Shown one piece after another: positions 7,190 through 13,862 of a stretch of 16,347 nucleotides of DNA. Origin of the DNA: Bacteroidales bacterium UBA1192 (GTDB lineage Bacteria; Bacteroidota; Bacteroidia; Bacteroidales; Bacteroidaceae); contig DBYG01000079.1 of NCBI GenBank assembly GCA_002310175.1, positions 63,224 to 79,570 of the forward strand, read 5' to 3'. Made by a program: the position numbers and the translations under genes. Each line of letters begins with the position of its first letter. The first letter of the stretch is position 1. Under the pieces are notes generated by a model. It ran no database searches and was not told the DNA's origin. It worked only from the letters and a program-made list of their open reading frames with translations.

Positions 7190-7867
7190 ATGATAAGACT
7201 AGCCATATTGGCATCGGCCAACGGAACCAATGCGCAGGCTATAATTGAGGCTGTGCGTGACGGACTTCTTGATGCCGATGTGAGAGTAGTGCTGACCAAC
7301 AGGGAGGATGCAGGTGTTATAGCCCGCGTCCGCAAGTTCGGCATACCTGTGGAGATAATTCCGTCGAAAGGCCATAAGAACCGCGCTGAATATGACTCTC
7401 TGGTTGTGGAAACCCTCAGAAGATATGATGTCGATACAGTGGCGCTTGCAGGGTGGATGCGAATCCTAAGCGAGGTTTTCGTGAATGCATTCAAAGGTAG
7501 GATATTGAATCTGCATCCTGCACTCCTTCCTAGTTTCAAGGGTGCTACGGCTATTTCCGATGCATATGAGCATGGAGTAAGGATTACTGGATGCTCGGTC
7601 CATCTGGTAACACCTGAACTTGATGCCGGTCCGGTTATTATTCAGGCGGGTGTACCTGTAAACGGCTCTGTAGATGAACTTGAGGCGCAAATACATCGTA
7701 TGGAACATCGTATATTCCCTCAGGCTTTGCAGTGGTATGCTGAAGGACGAATCAGTTTGTATGGTCATAAGGTAACTGTGGCTCCGGCTATTGGTCAGGT
7801 AAGAAAGATTGATTATCTGGAGGGGTGTATTGTTTCACCGCCTCTTGAAGAAAAGATATATCTATGA
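7190..7867 (+). CDS. purN: phosphoribosylglycinamide formyltransferase, atypical type
   Basis: PurN transfers a formyl group from 10-formyl-tetrahydrofolate to GAR, the third step of purine synthesis. The fold and catalytic set are visible: ASANGTNAQAII (9-19) near the phosphate site, VVLTNRED (33-40), LAGWMRIL (86-93), NLHPALLPSFKGA (107-119) with catalytic N107 and H109, and TPELDAGPVIIQ (141-152) with catalytic D145. The protein has 225 residues, longer than the usual 190-210 because of a C-terminal tail from about 190. From memory, Bacteroidetes PurN normally reads PKYGGKGMYG after the HPALL motif; this copy has PSFKGAT instead, so it may be a paralogue or acquired gene. Its stop overlaps the deoD start (ATGA). 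Formyltransferase family membership is secure; GAR as substrate is likely, not proven. Confidence 0.85.
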   Translation: MIRLAILASANGTNAQAIIEAVRDGLLDADVRVVLTNREDAGVIARVRKFGIPVEIIPSKGHKNRAEYDSLVVETLRRYDVDTVALAGWMRILSEVFVNAFKGRILNLHPALLPSFKGATAISDAYEHGVRITGCSVHLVTPELDAGPVIIQAGVPVNGSVDELEAQIHRMEHRIFPQALQWYAEGRISLYGHKVTVAPAIGQVRKIDYLEGCIVSPPLEEKIYL

Positions 7868-8577
7868 GTAAAAATGATGTCCCCTCGGCACATATATCGG
7901 CTCAATATGACGATATTGCCAAGACAGTGATAATGTGTGGCGACCCGCTTCGCGCCAAGTTCATAGCAGATAAGTATCTGACAGATTCTGTGCTTTTCAA
8001 TGAAGTGCGTGGAATGCTGGGATTTACCGGTATGTACAGAGGCAAGCGAGTATCGGTGATGGGGCATGGAATGGGCATACCTTCAATAGGGATTTATTCA
8101 TACGAGCTGTTTAATTTCTATGATGTGGATCAAATTGTCAGAGTGGGTACTGCGGGAGCTTTAAGTGCAGAGATGCAGTTGGGCGATATGCTTTTTGCTC
8201 AGGCAGCCTGCACTGACTCAGATTACGGTCATCAGTACGGTTTCCCCGCTCGTTTTGCCCCGATAGCTGATTTCGGACTGCTTGAGAGTGCAGTGCGTGT
8301 GGCCCGTGAGAACGGCTTTCAGTTTCAGGTGGGTAACATATATAGTGCTGATGTTTTCTATGACGAGTCAGACAAGCAGATGAAATGGGGCAAGTTCGGT
8401 GTCAAGGCTGTTGAGATGGAATCGGCAGGCTTATATATCAATGCTGCTGCATCGGGCAAGAAGGCTCTGACAATCTGTACTATATCGGATCAGCTGGTTC
8501 ACCGCAAGTATGCATCGGCCGAGGAGCGTCGCAGCAGTTTTACCAACATGATGAAAGTTGCACTTGAAATAGCTTAG
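7864..8577 (+). CDS. deoD: purine-nucleoside phosphorylase, DeoD type
   Basis: DeoD cleaves purine (deoxy)nucleosides with phosphate to the base and (deoxy)ribose-1-phosphate in nucleoside salvage. The 237-residue protein matches the hexameric NP-I family. It has H10 near the N-terminus, MCGDPLRAKFIA (24-35) for phosphate, RGMLGFTG (49-56), MGHGMGIPS (66-74), RVGTAGA (93-99), the EMES nucleoside-binding motif (184-187), and TISDQ (206-210), whose D209 corresponds to the catalytic Asp. The start ATG overlaps the purN stop by 4 bases, indicating coupled translation. Pairing a de novo purine enzyme with a salvage enzyme is sensible, but I do not recall it as a common Bacteroidetes gene order. 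Confidence 0.93.
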   Translation: MSKNDVPSAHISAQYDDIAKTVIMCGDPLRAKFIADKYLTDSVLFNEVRGMLGFTGMYRGKRVSVMGHGMGIPSIGIYSYELFNFYDVDQIVRVGTAGALSAEMQLGDMLFAQAACTDSDYGHQYGFPARFAPIADFGLLESAVRVARENGFQFQVGNIYSADVFYDESDKQMKWGKFGVKAVEMESAGLYINAAASGKKALTICTISDQLVHRKYASAEERRSSFTNMMKVALEIA

Positions 8578-8583
8578 TTTATT

Positions 8584-9084
8584 ATGAAATACAATTTGTT
8601 GACGTTGGCAGTTGTGTCTGTAATGACAGTATTCATATCTTGTGAGGAGGAGGAATATTCTGTGCCTCCCCATTATGATTCTATTGTCTGTTTAAACAGT
8701 AATCCTACAGTTGGAGATACATTGACTCTTCAGGTGAGAGCAAAGTCATTGGGCAGTTATTACTACAGGGCAAAGTGTGATTGGAGTATAACCGGAGGCT
8801 CGCTATCATTTGTGGCACCAAGTATTCCCATCGGTTATTACCGGGATTTTTCTGTCAGCAAGAATAATGCGAGTGTAACAATTGTAGATCCTGAACATTT
8901 TCTTCCTTCCATAAGGTTCGTTCCAAAATCAGCCGGTACTTATAACATCCAGTTTAGAATGACTCTTAATATGAGTATGCCCACCAAGGATGGTTATATG
9001 ACTTATCAGCTGGGCGGTTACTCTGAGATTCCCGGTATTGTTGACCCTACGCTCAAAGGCTCGGTAACCGTCAATGCAAAATGA
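8584..9084 (+). CDS. small putative surface lipoprotein of unknown function
   Basis: I do not recognise this 166-residue protein. The N-terminus is a lipoprotein signal peptide with lipobox FISC and lipidated C20. Four glutamates follow at once (CEEEEY), resembling the Bacteroidetes lipoprotein export signal that sends lipoproteins to the outer face of the outer membrane. The mature part appears to be a single beta-rich domain with alternating hydrophobic strands; PTVGDTLTLQV (41-51) and the SAGTYNIQFRM segment (131-141) are typical of Ig-like or PKD-like folds. No enzyme motif is seen. It starts 6 bases after deoD and ends 13 bases before prmC, so it is embedded in an otherwise housekeeping operon. 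Confidence 0.7.
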   Translation: MKYNLLTLAVVSVMTVFISCEEEEYSVPPHYDSIVCLNSNPTVGDTLTLQVRAKSLGSYYYRAKCDWSITGGSLSFVAPSIPIGYYRDFSVSKNNASVTIVDPEHFLPSIRFVPKSAGTYNIQFRMTLNMSMPTKDGYMTYQLGGYSEIPGIVDPTLKGSVTVNAK

Positions 9085-9097
9085 GAACTGACGTACC

Positions 9098-9943
9098 ATG
9101 AAAACAATCAGGGAGAAAATTGACAATGCCCTTAAAGACAGATTCAGCCCATCGGAGATGGATTATGTCAGGAAGTCATTATGTACAGAATACCTGGGAA
9201 TAAGTGAAGTTTCGTATTACACAGGTACATCTGTTGTGATGACACCTGAAATGGAGCTTCGTTTGAGTGATGCCTTGAAAAGGCTCTCCTCCGGTGAACC
9301 TCTTCAGTATGTCTTGGGAACTACATATATGGGTGGTCTGTCTTTCCATGTTGACAGAAGAGTTCTTATTCCACGCCCTGAAACATCTGAACTTGTTGAA
9401 TGGGTTGAAACAGATTTGAGGAGTGAGAAGGCGGGAAGGCTTGTGGATATTGGCACCGGCAGCGGTTATATTGCCATAACCTTATCGCTTCTGTTGAGGG
9501 ATTGGACTATAGAAGGATGGGATATCAGCGGGGAAGCGCTTGAGGTGGCAGAATACAATAACCGGATTAACGGAGCCGGAGTGATTTTCAGTAAAACCGA
9601 TATTCTTGGTTACGATGAATGCAAGAAGGACACATTCTTTGATGCTATTGTGAGTAATCCCCCTTATATTGCTGTGTCGGAGAGTTTGGAGATGGATCAT
9701 ACTGTGCTTGATTACGAACCTCATACTGCATTATTCGTACCGGATGACGATCCGTTGCTGTTTTATAGGAACATTGCTGATTTTGGCCGTGAACATCTGC
9801 ATCCCAGAGGTGTGCTTTATTTTGAGATTAATCCGTTATTTGCCGATGAAATGGTACCTATGTTTAAATACAAGGGATATGGCAATGTGGAATTGCGTAA
9901 AGACATATCCGGCAAGTGGCGTTTTATCAAATGTAAATTCTGA
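9098..9943 (+). CDS. prmC: peptide chain release factor N5-glutamine methyltransferase
   Basis: PrmC methylates the Gln of the GGQ motif in release factors RF1 and RF2 using S-adenosylmethionine, which speeds translation termination. The 281-residue protein has the expected two parts. The helical N-terminal domain ends at PLQYVLGTTYMGGL (68-81) and RVLIPRPETSELVE (88-101). The Rossmann methyltransferase domain has the SAM loop DIGTGSGYIAI (117-127) and the substrate-Gln motif NPPY (187-190). Length is normal. It starts 13 bases after the lipoprotein gene and is followed by recX after 18 bases. Confidence 0.95.
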   Translation: MKTIREKIDNALKDRFSPSEMDYVRKSLCTEYLGISEVSYYTGTSVVMTPEMELRLSDALKRLSSGEPLQYVLGTTYMGGLSFHVDRRVLIPRPETSELVEWVETDLRSEKAGRLVDIGTGSGYIAITLSLLLRDWTIEGWDISGEALEVAEYNNRINGAGVIFSKTDILGYDECKKDTFFDAIVSNPPYIAVSESLEMDHTVLDYEPHTALFVPDDDPLLFYRNIADFGREHLHPRGVLYFEINPLFADEMVPMFKYKGYGNVELRKDISGKWRFIKCKF

Positions 9944-9961
9944 TATATTAAACTAATACTT

Positions 9962-10432
9962 ATGACTGAAGAAGAAGGACTGAACCGTGCTTACAGATAC
10001 TGTACGGTTGCCGAGCGCTGCCGGAGTGAGGTTAGAGCGATGTTAGAGAGACATCAGGCGGATGGAACGATAATCTGTCATATTATTGAGCTGCTTGAAA
10101 AGGAAAAGTATATTGACGAAAAAAGATATTCCATGGCCTTCGTTCATGACAAACTGTTATTTGCCAGATGGGGGCGGATCAAGATATCTTATTCCCTCCG
10201 GCAAAAACAGATTCCTGATCCTATTATAGAAGAGGCGATTTTATCGATAGATCCGGATGATTACAATGCCGTACTCAGTAAGGTCGCGGATTCCCTCATG
10301 GGTTCGGTAAAGGGCAGCACTGAGTATGAGCGGAACATGTATCTCATGAAACGTATTTGCAGCCGGGGATTTGAACCTTCAATTGTCCGCAGATACATCA
10401 AGCTATCCGATTGTATGGATTGTCATGACTGA
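9962..10432 (+). CDS. recX: regulatory protein RecX
   Basis: RecX binds the RecA filament and limits its growth, controlling recombination and the SOS response. The 156-residue all-helical protein shows the family pattern. An N-terminal YRYCTVAERCRSEVRAML segment (11-28) is followed by the core YIDEKRYSMAFVHDKL (50-65) and RWGRIKISYSLRQKQI (69-84). The C-terminal repeat contains YLMKRICSRGF (127-137). Length is typical. It is followed after 5 bases by comF, so the two are surely co-transcribed. The ATG was chosen because the family alignment begins a few residues later. Confidence 0.9.
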   Translation: MTEEEGLNRAYRYCTVAERCRSEVRAMLERHQADGTIICHIIELLEKEKYIDEKRYSMAFVHDKLLFARWGRIKISYSLRQKQIPDPIIEEAILSIDPDDYNAVLSKVADSLMGSVKGSTEYERNMYLMKRICSRGFEPSIVRRYIKLSDCMDCHD

Positions 10433-10437
10433 AGGCC

Positions 10438-11127
10438 ATGAAAATATTGTCATCCGTTATGGATTTTCTGCTGCCTCGTTATTGCAAGGTTTGTGGAAGA
10501 AGACTCAGCTTGTCTGAGAGTCATTTGTGTATCAGCTGTTTCATTGGCCTTCCCACAGTAGAGTATGATCCCCGGAAATTGAACAGGACAGAGACGCTTC
10601 TGATTAACGAAAGGAATATAATCAGAGCATCTTCAATGCTTCAATATGATAAGGAGAGCGAATACCGCAAGATTCTTTTTCATCTCAAGTACTGGGGACA
10701 TCCTGATGTAGGTTCCTGGATGGCATCCATAGCTGCCGACAGACTAAGCAAGACAGTCTTTTTTGAAGGAGTGGATTATATTGTTCCTCTTCCTTTGACC
10801 AGAAAGAGATTGAGGAAAAGGGGATTCAACCAATGTATGTATATCGCTGAAGGTATTAAGGAAGTGACAGGTTTGCCGGTTATTGAGAACGCAGTAATAC
10901 GTCATGAAGAAAGAGTTCATCAGGCGGGATTGGGCTTGTTCCAGCGTTGGTCCAATGCCCAGGGCCTTTTCCAGGTCATTAATCCGGAGGTGTTGAAGGG
11001 GAAACACATACTTTTGGTCGATGATGTGGTGACTACAGGTTCAACGCTATGTTCCTTGATAGAGGTCTTGAACGATAGTATTCCTGATATCAGAGTCAGT
11101 GTATTTACTCTTGCAATCACTATGTGA
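10438..11127 (+). CDS. comF: ComF-family phosphoribosyltransferase-like protein
   Basis: ComF proteins are linked to single-stranded DNA uptake and processing in naturally competent bacteria; elsewhere their role is unclear. The 229-residue protein starts with a zinc-finger-like set, C16, C19, C31 and C34 (CKVC and CISC). A phosphoribosyltransferase-type domain follows with YIVPLPLTRKRLRKRGFNQ (114-132) and the PRPP-binding loop LLVDDVVTTGST (192-203). Length is normal. It is the last gene of the operon starting at 5921, 5 bases after recX, and ends 9 bases before a terminator. Convergent with the GH3 gene. Confidence 0.92.
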   Translation: MKILSSVMDFLLPRYCKVCGRRLSLSESHLCISCFIGLPTVEYDPRKLNRTETLLINERNIIRASSMLQYDKESEYRKILFHLKYWGHPDVGSWMASIAADRLSKTVFFEGVDYIVPLPLTRKRLRKRGFNQCMYIAEGIKEVTGLPVIENAVIRHEERVHQAGLGLFQRWSNAQGLFQVINPEVLKGKHILLVDDVVTTGSTLCSLIEVLNDSIPDIRVSVFTLAITM

Positions 11128-11136
11128 TTATAATAT

Positions 11137-11165
11137 AAAAGAGCTTGCACAGGCAAGCTCTTTTT
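11137..11165. terminator. bidirectional terminator between comF and the GH3 gene
   Basis: The stem GAGCTTGC (11141-11148) pairs with GCAAGCTC (11153-11160) around the loop ACAG. AAAA lies before the stem and TTTTT after it, extending it and giving U-tracts on both strands. It sits between convergent genes and probably ends transcription from both. Confidence 0.9.
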
Positions 11166-11227
11166 ATATGATTTCATCGGAATTTTTTCGGGATCAGGCA
11201 TTTAAGTCATCAACCCTTTCCGGACTA

Positions 11228-13477
11228 CTATAGTTTGATGTTAACGCACTTTAGCGGAACGCCCAACTCTTCAGACCTTTGGGTGGGAGATGCTGCACCT
11301 ACAGTAATCTTGTATGTCCCTTTAAGCAGTTTGGTGCTTCCGTCTTCCTGAAACTCCTTCATCTGTTCCGGTGTCACTGTAAAATGTACCGTTTGGCTCT
11401 CACCTGGTTTCAAGGTAACTCTCTCAAAGGCTACAAGCTGGCTGTAAGGAGCACCTTGTCCTGCGTTTGGCGTTGACACATAGAGCTGTACGGTTTCTGT
11501 CCGTTCCACTTTTCCGGTATTGGCGACAGGTATTTCAACATCAATGGGTTTACCAAGCTTGGGTTTCTTTGTGAGAATAGTCAGGTCGCCATACTGACTG
11601 TTACCGTATGAAAGACCATATCCGAATGGATACATTGTGTTGCCGGACATATATTTGTAAGTACGTCCCTTCATGGAATAGTCGCTGAAATCAGGGAGTT
11701 CCTGTGATGCTATGGGGAAGGTGATGGGTAACCTGCCGCTGAAATTCTTCTCACCGAAGAGCAGTTCTGCGAGGGCATCGCCTCCTTCCTGTCCGGGATA
11801 CCAGGCCATTATCACAGCGTCGGCACCTGCTGCAATCTCCTGAAGGTTAATAGGGCTTCCGCCGGTGAGGACCACGATGAGGTGATTGTTGCTTTTGCGC
11901 ATCCTGACCACGCTCCTGAAGAAAGACATTTGATTTTCGGGAAGGTCTATGCTCAGACGGTCTCCCACGCTTGCAGAACTTATGGCGTCACTCTCCTCGC
12001 CTTCGGTGGTTCCGTTGTTACCCATGAACATTATGGTGTAGTCTGCTTGTGCAGCCTGTGCCGTAGCGTAGTTTCCGGGGTTTACATCCTTTGTGGGAAC
12101 AATGGTGTACGCAGGCTTGTAATTGACATTGGTACCATCACTGACCTTACTTACAATACCCTGCAGATAGGTGCTGTAGTGATCGGAAATGCCATAGTAG
12201 TTTCCCATCATAGAGTATGTGTCTGTTGCGGCTGTTCCGGTCACGTATACGTTGCGGATGTCCTTACGCAGTGGCAGGAGGTCATTGTCGTTCTTGAGAA
12301 GAACCATTGACTCAACGGCGGCCTGACGGGCAACAGCAAAGTGCTCAGCGCTTCCGATGACGGAAGCGGGAATCCCGTAGTAAGGACAATCCGGGTCGTT
12401 AAAGAGGATACCTAATCTGAGCTGGGTCATCAGCAACGGCTCAAGTGCCTTGTCTATGTCGGCCTCCGAGATCAGTCCGCGGTCAATGGCGGTCTTAAGG
12501 CTGCGGAAGGAGCTCCCGCATTCCAGGTTCAGACCTGCTTTGATGGCGATGGCACTGGCCTCGACGGCATCCTTTGCTATGTGGTGTCCACCGAATATGT
12601 CATCGATCGCCCCACAGTCAGACACTATATGTCCGTCAAATCCCCATGTGTCACGCAGCAGGTCTGTAAGAAGGAACTTGCTACCGGAGGCGCTCTCACC
12701 GAATACCCGGTTGTAGGCTCCCATCACTACTTCCACATCAGCATCTTTCACCAGCTTTTCAAAGGCTGGGAGGTATGTCTCGTACAGATCCTTCATTGAT
12801 GGTTCTGCATTGAAACTGTGGCGGACTGATTCAGGGCCTGAATGCACGGCAAAGTGCTTTGCGCAGGCTGCAGCCTTAAGATAAAAAGGATCATCGCCCT
12901 GTATTCCTTTTACATAGGCGGTACCAAGTGTTCCGGTGAGGAAGGGATCTTCTCCGTAGGTCTCCATTCCGCGACCCCAGCGCGGATCCCTGAAAATGTT
13001 TACGTTCGGGGCCCAGAAGGTAAGACCTGTGAAACGGCTGTAGTTCTCCATTTCACGTGCCTTGTCGAATTTGGCTCGTCCCTCTTCGGAAACGATGTCG
13101 CCAATCTTCCTGACTATCTCAGGATCAAATGTAGCGCCAAGGCCAATAGGCTCGGGAAAAACGGTGGCACGTCCGTTGCGGGCTACTCCGTGAAGGGCCT
13201 CATTCCACCAATCGTATGGCTTGATGCCCAGTCTCTCCACTCCCGGTGTGCTGTTCATCATCATTCCAATCTTCTCATCCAAGGTCATCCGGGATATTAG
13301 ATCGGCAGCCTTCTTATGCATCTCAGCTTCCTTTGACTCCTGAGCATAGGTTCCTGTTGTCAGGAAGAGTCCTGCCATCAGTGACAGGATAATTGATGCT
13401 ACTCTTTTTTTGGAGATTGGCTTGCCCATCATTATGTCAGTTCCGGCGAGTCCAATCTGTTTTGATTTATTGTCCAT
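11228..13477 (-). CDS. secreted glycoside hydrolase family 3 (beta-glucosidase/xylosidase)
   Basis: This 749-residue GH3 enzyme releases sugars from the non-reducing end of beta-linked oligosaccharides, probably in the periplasm. A signal peptide lies around residues 18-45 (KPISKKR, hydrophobic stretch, cleavage after TYA). The TIM-barrel domain carries DWWNEALHGVAR (89-100), FPEPIGLGATFD (107-118), KHFAVHSGPE (207-216) and the nucleophile D287 in IVSDCGAI. The second domain contains the likely acid/base Glu in TEGEESD (491-497). A C-terminal fibronectin-III-like domain follows YPFGYGLSY (616-624). The WWNEALHGVAR and VSDCGAI motifs recall GH3 beta-xylosidases, but specificity is not certain. 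The first ATG gives an unusually long n-region; ATG at 13432 or 13429 (M16, M17) would give a more standard signal peptide. No SusC/SusD pair is nearby. Confidence 0.93.
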   Translation of the reverse strand: MDNKSKQIGLAGTDIMMGKPISKKRVASIILSLMAGLFLTTGTYAQESKEAEMHKKAADLISRMTLDEKIGMMMNSTPGVERLGIKPYDWWNEALHGVARNGRATVFPEPIGLGATFDPEIVRKIGDIVSEEGRAKFDKAREMENYSRFTGLTFWAPNVNIFRDPRWGRGMETYGEDPFLTGTLGTAYVKGIQGDDPFYLKAAACAKHFAVHSGPESVRHSFNAEPSMKDLYETYLPAFEKLVKDADVEVVMGAYNRVFGESASGSKFLLTDLLRDTWGFDGHIVSDCGAIDDIFGGHHIAKDAVEASAIAIKAGLNLECGSSFRSLKTAIDRGLISEADIDKALEPLLMTQLRLGILFNDPDCPYYGIPASVIGSAEHFAVARQAAVESMVLLKNDNDLLPLRKDIRNVYVTGTAATDTYSMMGNYYGISDHYSTYLQGIVSKVSDGTNVNYKPAYTIVPTKDVNPGNYATAQAAQADYTIMFMGNNGTTEGEESDAISSASVGDRLSIDLPENQMSFFRSVVRMRKSNNHLIVVLTGGSPINLQEIAAGADAVIMAWYPGQEGGDALAELLFGEKNFSGRLPITFPIASQELPDFSDYSMKGRTYKYMSGNTMYPFGYGLSYGNSQYGDLTILTKKPKLGKPIDVEIPVANTGKVERTETVQLYVSTPNAGQGAPYSQLVAFERVTLKPGESQTVHFTVTPEQMKEFQEDGSTKLLKGTYKITVGAASPTQRSEELGVPLKCVNIKL

Positions 13478-13491
13478 ATCTGTGTTGTTGA

Positions 13492-13499
13492 TAAATGTA
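13492..13499 (-). promoter_or_regulatory. possible -7 element of the GH3 gene
   Basis: On the minus strand this reads TACATTTA, one base off TAnnTTTG. A TGTTTT stretch about 18 bases upstream could serve as the -33 element. Transcription would begin close to the first ATG at 13477, or about 50 bases before the alternative starts at 13432/13429. Confidence 0.3.
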
Positions 13500-13512
13500 G
13501 GTTCAATCCGTT

Positions 13513-13538
13513 CTGTTAAAACAGTTGACTGTTAACTG
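13513..13538. repeat. overlapping inverted repeats upstream of the GH3 gene
   Basis: CTGTTAA occurs twice in direct orientation (13513-13519 and 13529-13535). Interleaved with it are inverted pairs: CTGTT/AACAG (13513-13517, 13520-13524), AACAGT/ACTGTT (13520-13525, 13528-13533) and CAGTT/AACTG (13522-13526, 13534-13538). The cluster overlaps the presumed -33 region of the GH3 promoter, the expected place for a regulator binding site. Confidence 0.5.
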
Positions 13539-13557
13539 ATTAATCACTTTGTGTAAA

Positions 13558-13590
13558 TTGAGATAATCACTGAGACATATCGTATATTTG
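13558..13590 (+). promoter_or_regulatory. plus-strand promoter without an obvious gene
   Basis: TATATTTG (13583-13590) is an exact TAnnTTTG -7 element, with TTG at 13558-13560, 22 bases upstream, as a possible -33 element. Transcription would start near 13596. The nearest protein gene, queA, has its own promoter and lies more than 260 bases downstream. Confidence 0.5.
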
Positions 13591-13595
13591 ATTAG

Positions 13596-13703
13596 CGTTG
13601 ATAAAGATATATAAAAATGCTTATAAATCCAATTATTCAAACGATTTCTCTTACGGAATTTTCTTAAGGAGCCTTTTTTCTCCCCTTAAGGGGAAAAATT
13701 TTT
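13596..13703 (+). ncRNA. candidate small RNA or attenuator leader
   Basis: The promoter at 13558-13590 and the terminator-like hairpin ending at 13703 would define a transcript of about 108 bases. Inside it an ATG (13617) opens a 16-codon frame (MLINPIIQTISLTEFS) whose stop (13665-13667) lies within CTTAAGG (13663-13669). That segment could pair with CCTTAAG (13684-13690) and so compete with the terminator hairpin, as in an attenuator. This is built only from sequence patterns; I do not recognise an RNA family. Confidence 0.3.
13677..13703 (+). terminator. terminator-like hairpin with T run
   Basis: CCCC and GGGG (13682-13685, 13690-13693) pair around TTAA. The stem extends outward by a T-A pair and, past one mismatch, by T79-T77 with A96-A98 (last digits of 136xx). 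TTTTT (13699-13703) follows directly. Read on the minus strand there is no T run, so if real it works on the plus strand. Confidence 0.5.
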
Positions 13704-13753
13704 CTCTAACTGAAGAGTCTGTAATCAAGTCCGGTTCAGGTAAAGGCGCAAAG

Positions 13754-13776
13754 TCGGGAATGAGAGATATTCCCGA
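13754..13776. repeat. perfect 8-base inverted repeat upstream of queA
   Basis: TCGGGAAT (13754-13761) and ATTCCCGA (13769-13776) flank a 7-base spacer. No T run follows, so it is not a good terminator. It lies about 45 bases upstream of the queA -33 region and could be a protein-binding site. Confidence 0.5.
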
Positions 13777-13819
13777 TCAAAAAACTTTTACATATTTTGC
13801 TGATGTCGGAGTGAGACGG

Positions 13820-13848
13820 TTGTTTTAGGAGCAAAAGCACTATCTTTG
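13820..13848 (+). promoter_or_regulatory. queA promoter
   Basis: TATCTTTG (13841-13848) is an exact -7 element, with TTG at 13820-13822, 18 bases upstream, as the -33 element. The transcript would start near 13855, only a few bases before the queA ATG at 13863. Confidence 0.65.
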
Positions 13849-13862
13849 CATCCTGAACAGAA

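Larger units (their letters stand above)
13478..13862. other. 385-base divergent intergenic region between the GH3 gene and queA
   Basis: No convincing protein gene lies here. From left to right it holds a possible minus-strand promoter for the GH3 gene (13492-13499), overlapping inverted repeats (13513-13538), a plus-strand promoter (13558-13590), a terminator-like hairpin (13677-13703), a further hairpin (13754-13776), and the queA promoter (13820-13848). Confidence 0.8.

Noticed and set aside
9669..9956. A 95-codon plus-strand frame overlapping the end of prmC.
   Set aside because: It is an alternative frame of prmC, whose NPPY and C-terminal sequence are clearly the real product.
12842..13300. 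A 152-codon plus-strand frame inside the GH3 gene.
   Set aside because: It is antisense to conserved catalytic-domain sequence and shows no recognisable motif.
13704..13753. A GGTTCAG segment that might suggest a tRNA T-arm.
   Set aside because: No paired T-stem, acceptor stem or anticodon arm can be formed around it.
13754..13790. Resemblance to a preQ1-I riboswitch before queA (GC stem followed by ATCAAAAAACTTTT, like the A-rich tail of the aptamer).
   Set aside because: The loop has no good match to the ligand-binding C and U positions, the stem is longer than in the aptamer, and the queA promoter lies downstream so this segment would not be in the queA mRNA.
13598..13828. A 76-codon plus-strand frame starting at TTG in the GH3-queA spacer.
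   Set aside because: Non-standard start, no recognisable protein, no ribosome site, and it runs straight through the terminator-like hairpin and its T run.
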